From positions 2,728,001 through 2,792,000 of the forward strand of contig NC_047070.1 in NCBI RefSeq assembly GCF_902459465.1: a DNA stretch of 64,000 nt, written 5' to 3'. The stretch is from Asterias rubens (taxonomy: Eukaryota > Echinodermata > Asteroidea > Forcipulatida > Asteriidae). The position numbers and the translations under genes were made by a program. The notes under the pieces were generated by a model. That model was not told the DNA's origin. It did not search any database and saw nothing but the letters and a program-made list of their open reading frames with translations. The first letter of the stretch is position 1; each line of letters starts with the position of its first letter. This document shows, piece by piece, positions 63,586 to 64,000 of this stretch.

Positions 63586-64000
63586 GTACATGCAAGTTAC
63601 TTCTTTTACATTTTTGCATACAACTGAACCTCAAATCGAGAACCTATAAAAATGTTGGTTGTAGATGAAAAAAAAAAACATTTTCAAAGGCAGCCATAAG
63701 CGATAAGATCTTTTTTTTTGTTTCTTTTTTCTTTTTTTCTTTTCTTTTTAAAAACTGTTTAAAAAAAATAGCTATTGGAATTTACTTTATGTGTGTTCAC
63801 CTCCCGCAACAAGACAAATTCCAGTCTTTTTCATTTCTTCAAAATCTCATCCCTGCAATAGGAATGGAGGCAAGGCAGCATGTTTCGCAATAACTATGTG
63901 TGGGGAGGTCAACTTTTTGTTACAGGTGTTTAATAACTGGTGCCAATCAATAAAAAGCAAAAATACTGCACAATTATACATTCTGTATTTTCCATTAAAC
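63586..64000. other. XPNPEP1 intron 14 (partial)
   Basis: Non-coding AT-rich sequence with T-rich runs; the next exon, expected to hold the second metal-ligand aspartate, lies beyond the window. Confidence 0.7.

Overview
The window is nuclear DNA from an animal. Genes are rich in introns with GT..AG junctions, non-coding DNA is AT-rich and packed with dispersed repeats, and every protein I recognise is a metazoan housekeeping or lysosomal protein. Protein similarity to vertebrate orthologues, together with the style of the MITE and SINE families, suggests an echinoderm (sea star or sea cucumber type). That last step is inference from recall; no search was run.

Six genes can be reconstructed exon by exon with matching splice phases. 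(1) 1149-3352, minus: a 145-residue CARD-domain protein with a short Gly/Asn-rich, amyloid-like (RHIM-like) C-terminal tail. (2) 9731-10795, minus: fatty acid desaturase 6 (FADS6) in one coding exon. (3) 11872-18875, plus: an L-type lectin cargo receptor of the VIP36/VIPL family (LMAN2/LMAN2L), 8 exons, 333 aa. (4) 22351-24106, minus: BORC subunit 7 (BORCS7), 5 exons including a 21-nt microexon. (5) 24852-45336, plus: alpha-L-iduronidase (IDUA), 14 exons, 641 aa, both catalytic glutamates present. (6) 50227-63585, plus, running off the window: cytosolic Xaa-Pro aminopeptidase 1 (XPNPEP1), 14 exons seen, about two thirds of the protein. FADS6/LMAN2 and BORCS7/IDUA are divergent pairs that may share promoter regions. 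IDUA (lysosomal hydrolase), BORCS7 (lysosome positioning) and the lectin (glycoprotein traffic) are thematically linked, but this may be chance.

Much of the remaining sequence is repeats. The main one is a ~370-bp TTAA-flanked MITE with inverted ends GGACACTATTGGTAATT, with about 15 copies, most of them in IDUA and XPNPEP1 introns. Three further TTAA-flanked MITE families, many long fold-back elements, two tRNA-derived SINE families and several decayed LINE reverse-transcriptase tails are also present. Several repeats are nested in each other. A 1.6-kb, 43-bp-unit minisatellite at 52739-54331 is a tandem amplification of the 3' module of one of the SINEs.

The most interesting observations are the CARD plus amyloid-like-tail protein, the SINE-born minisatellite, the TTAA-MITE cluster with repeated nesting, and a 180-bp fold-back element carrying CRE, CCAAT and YY1-like motifs.
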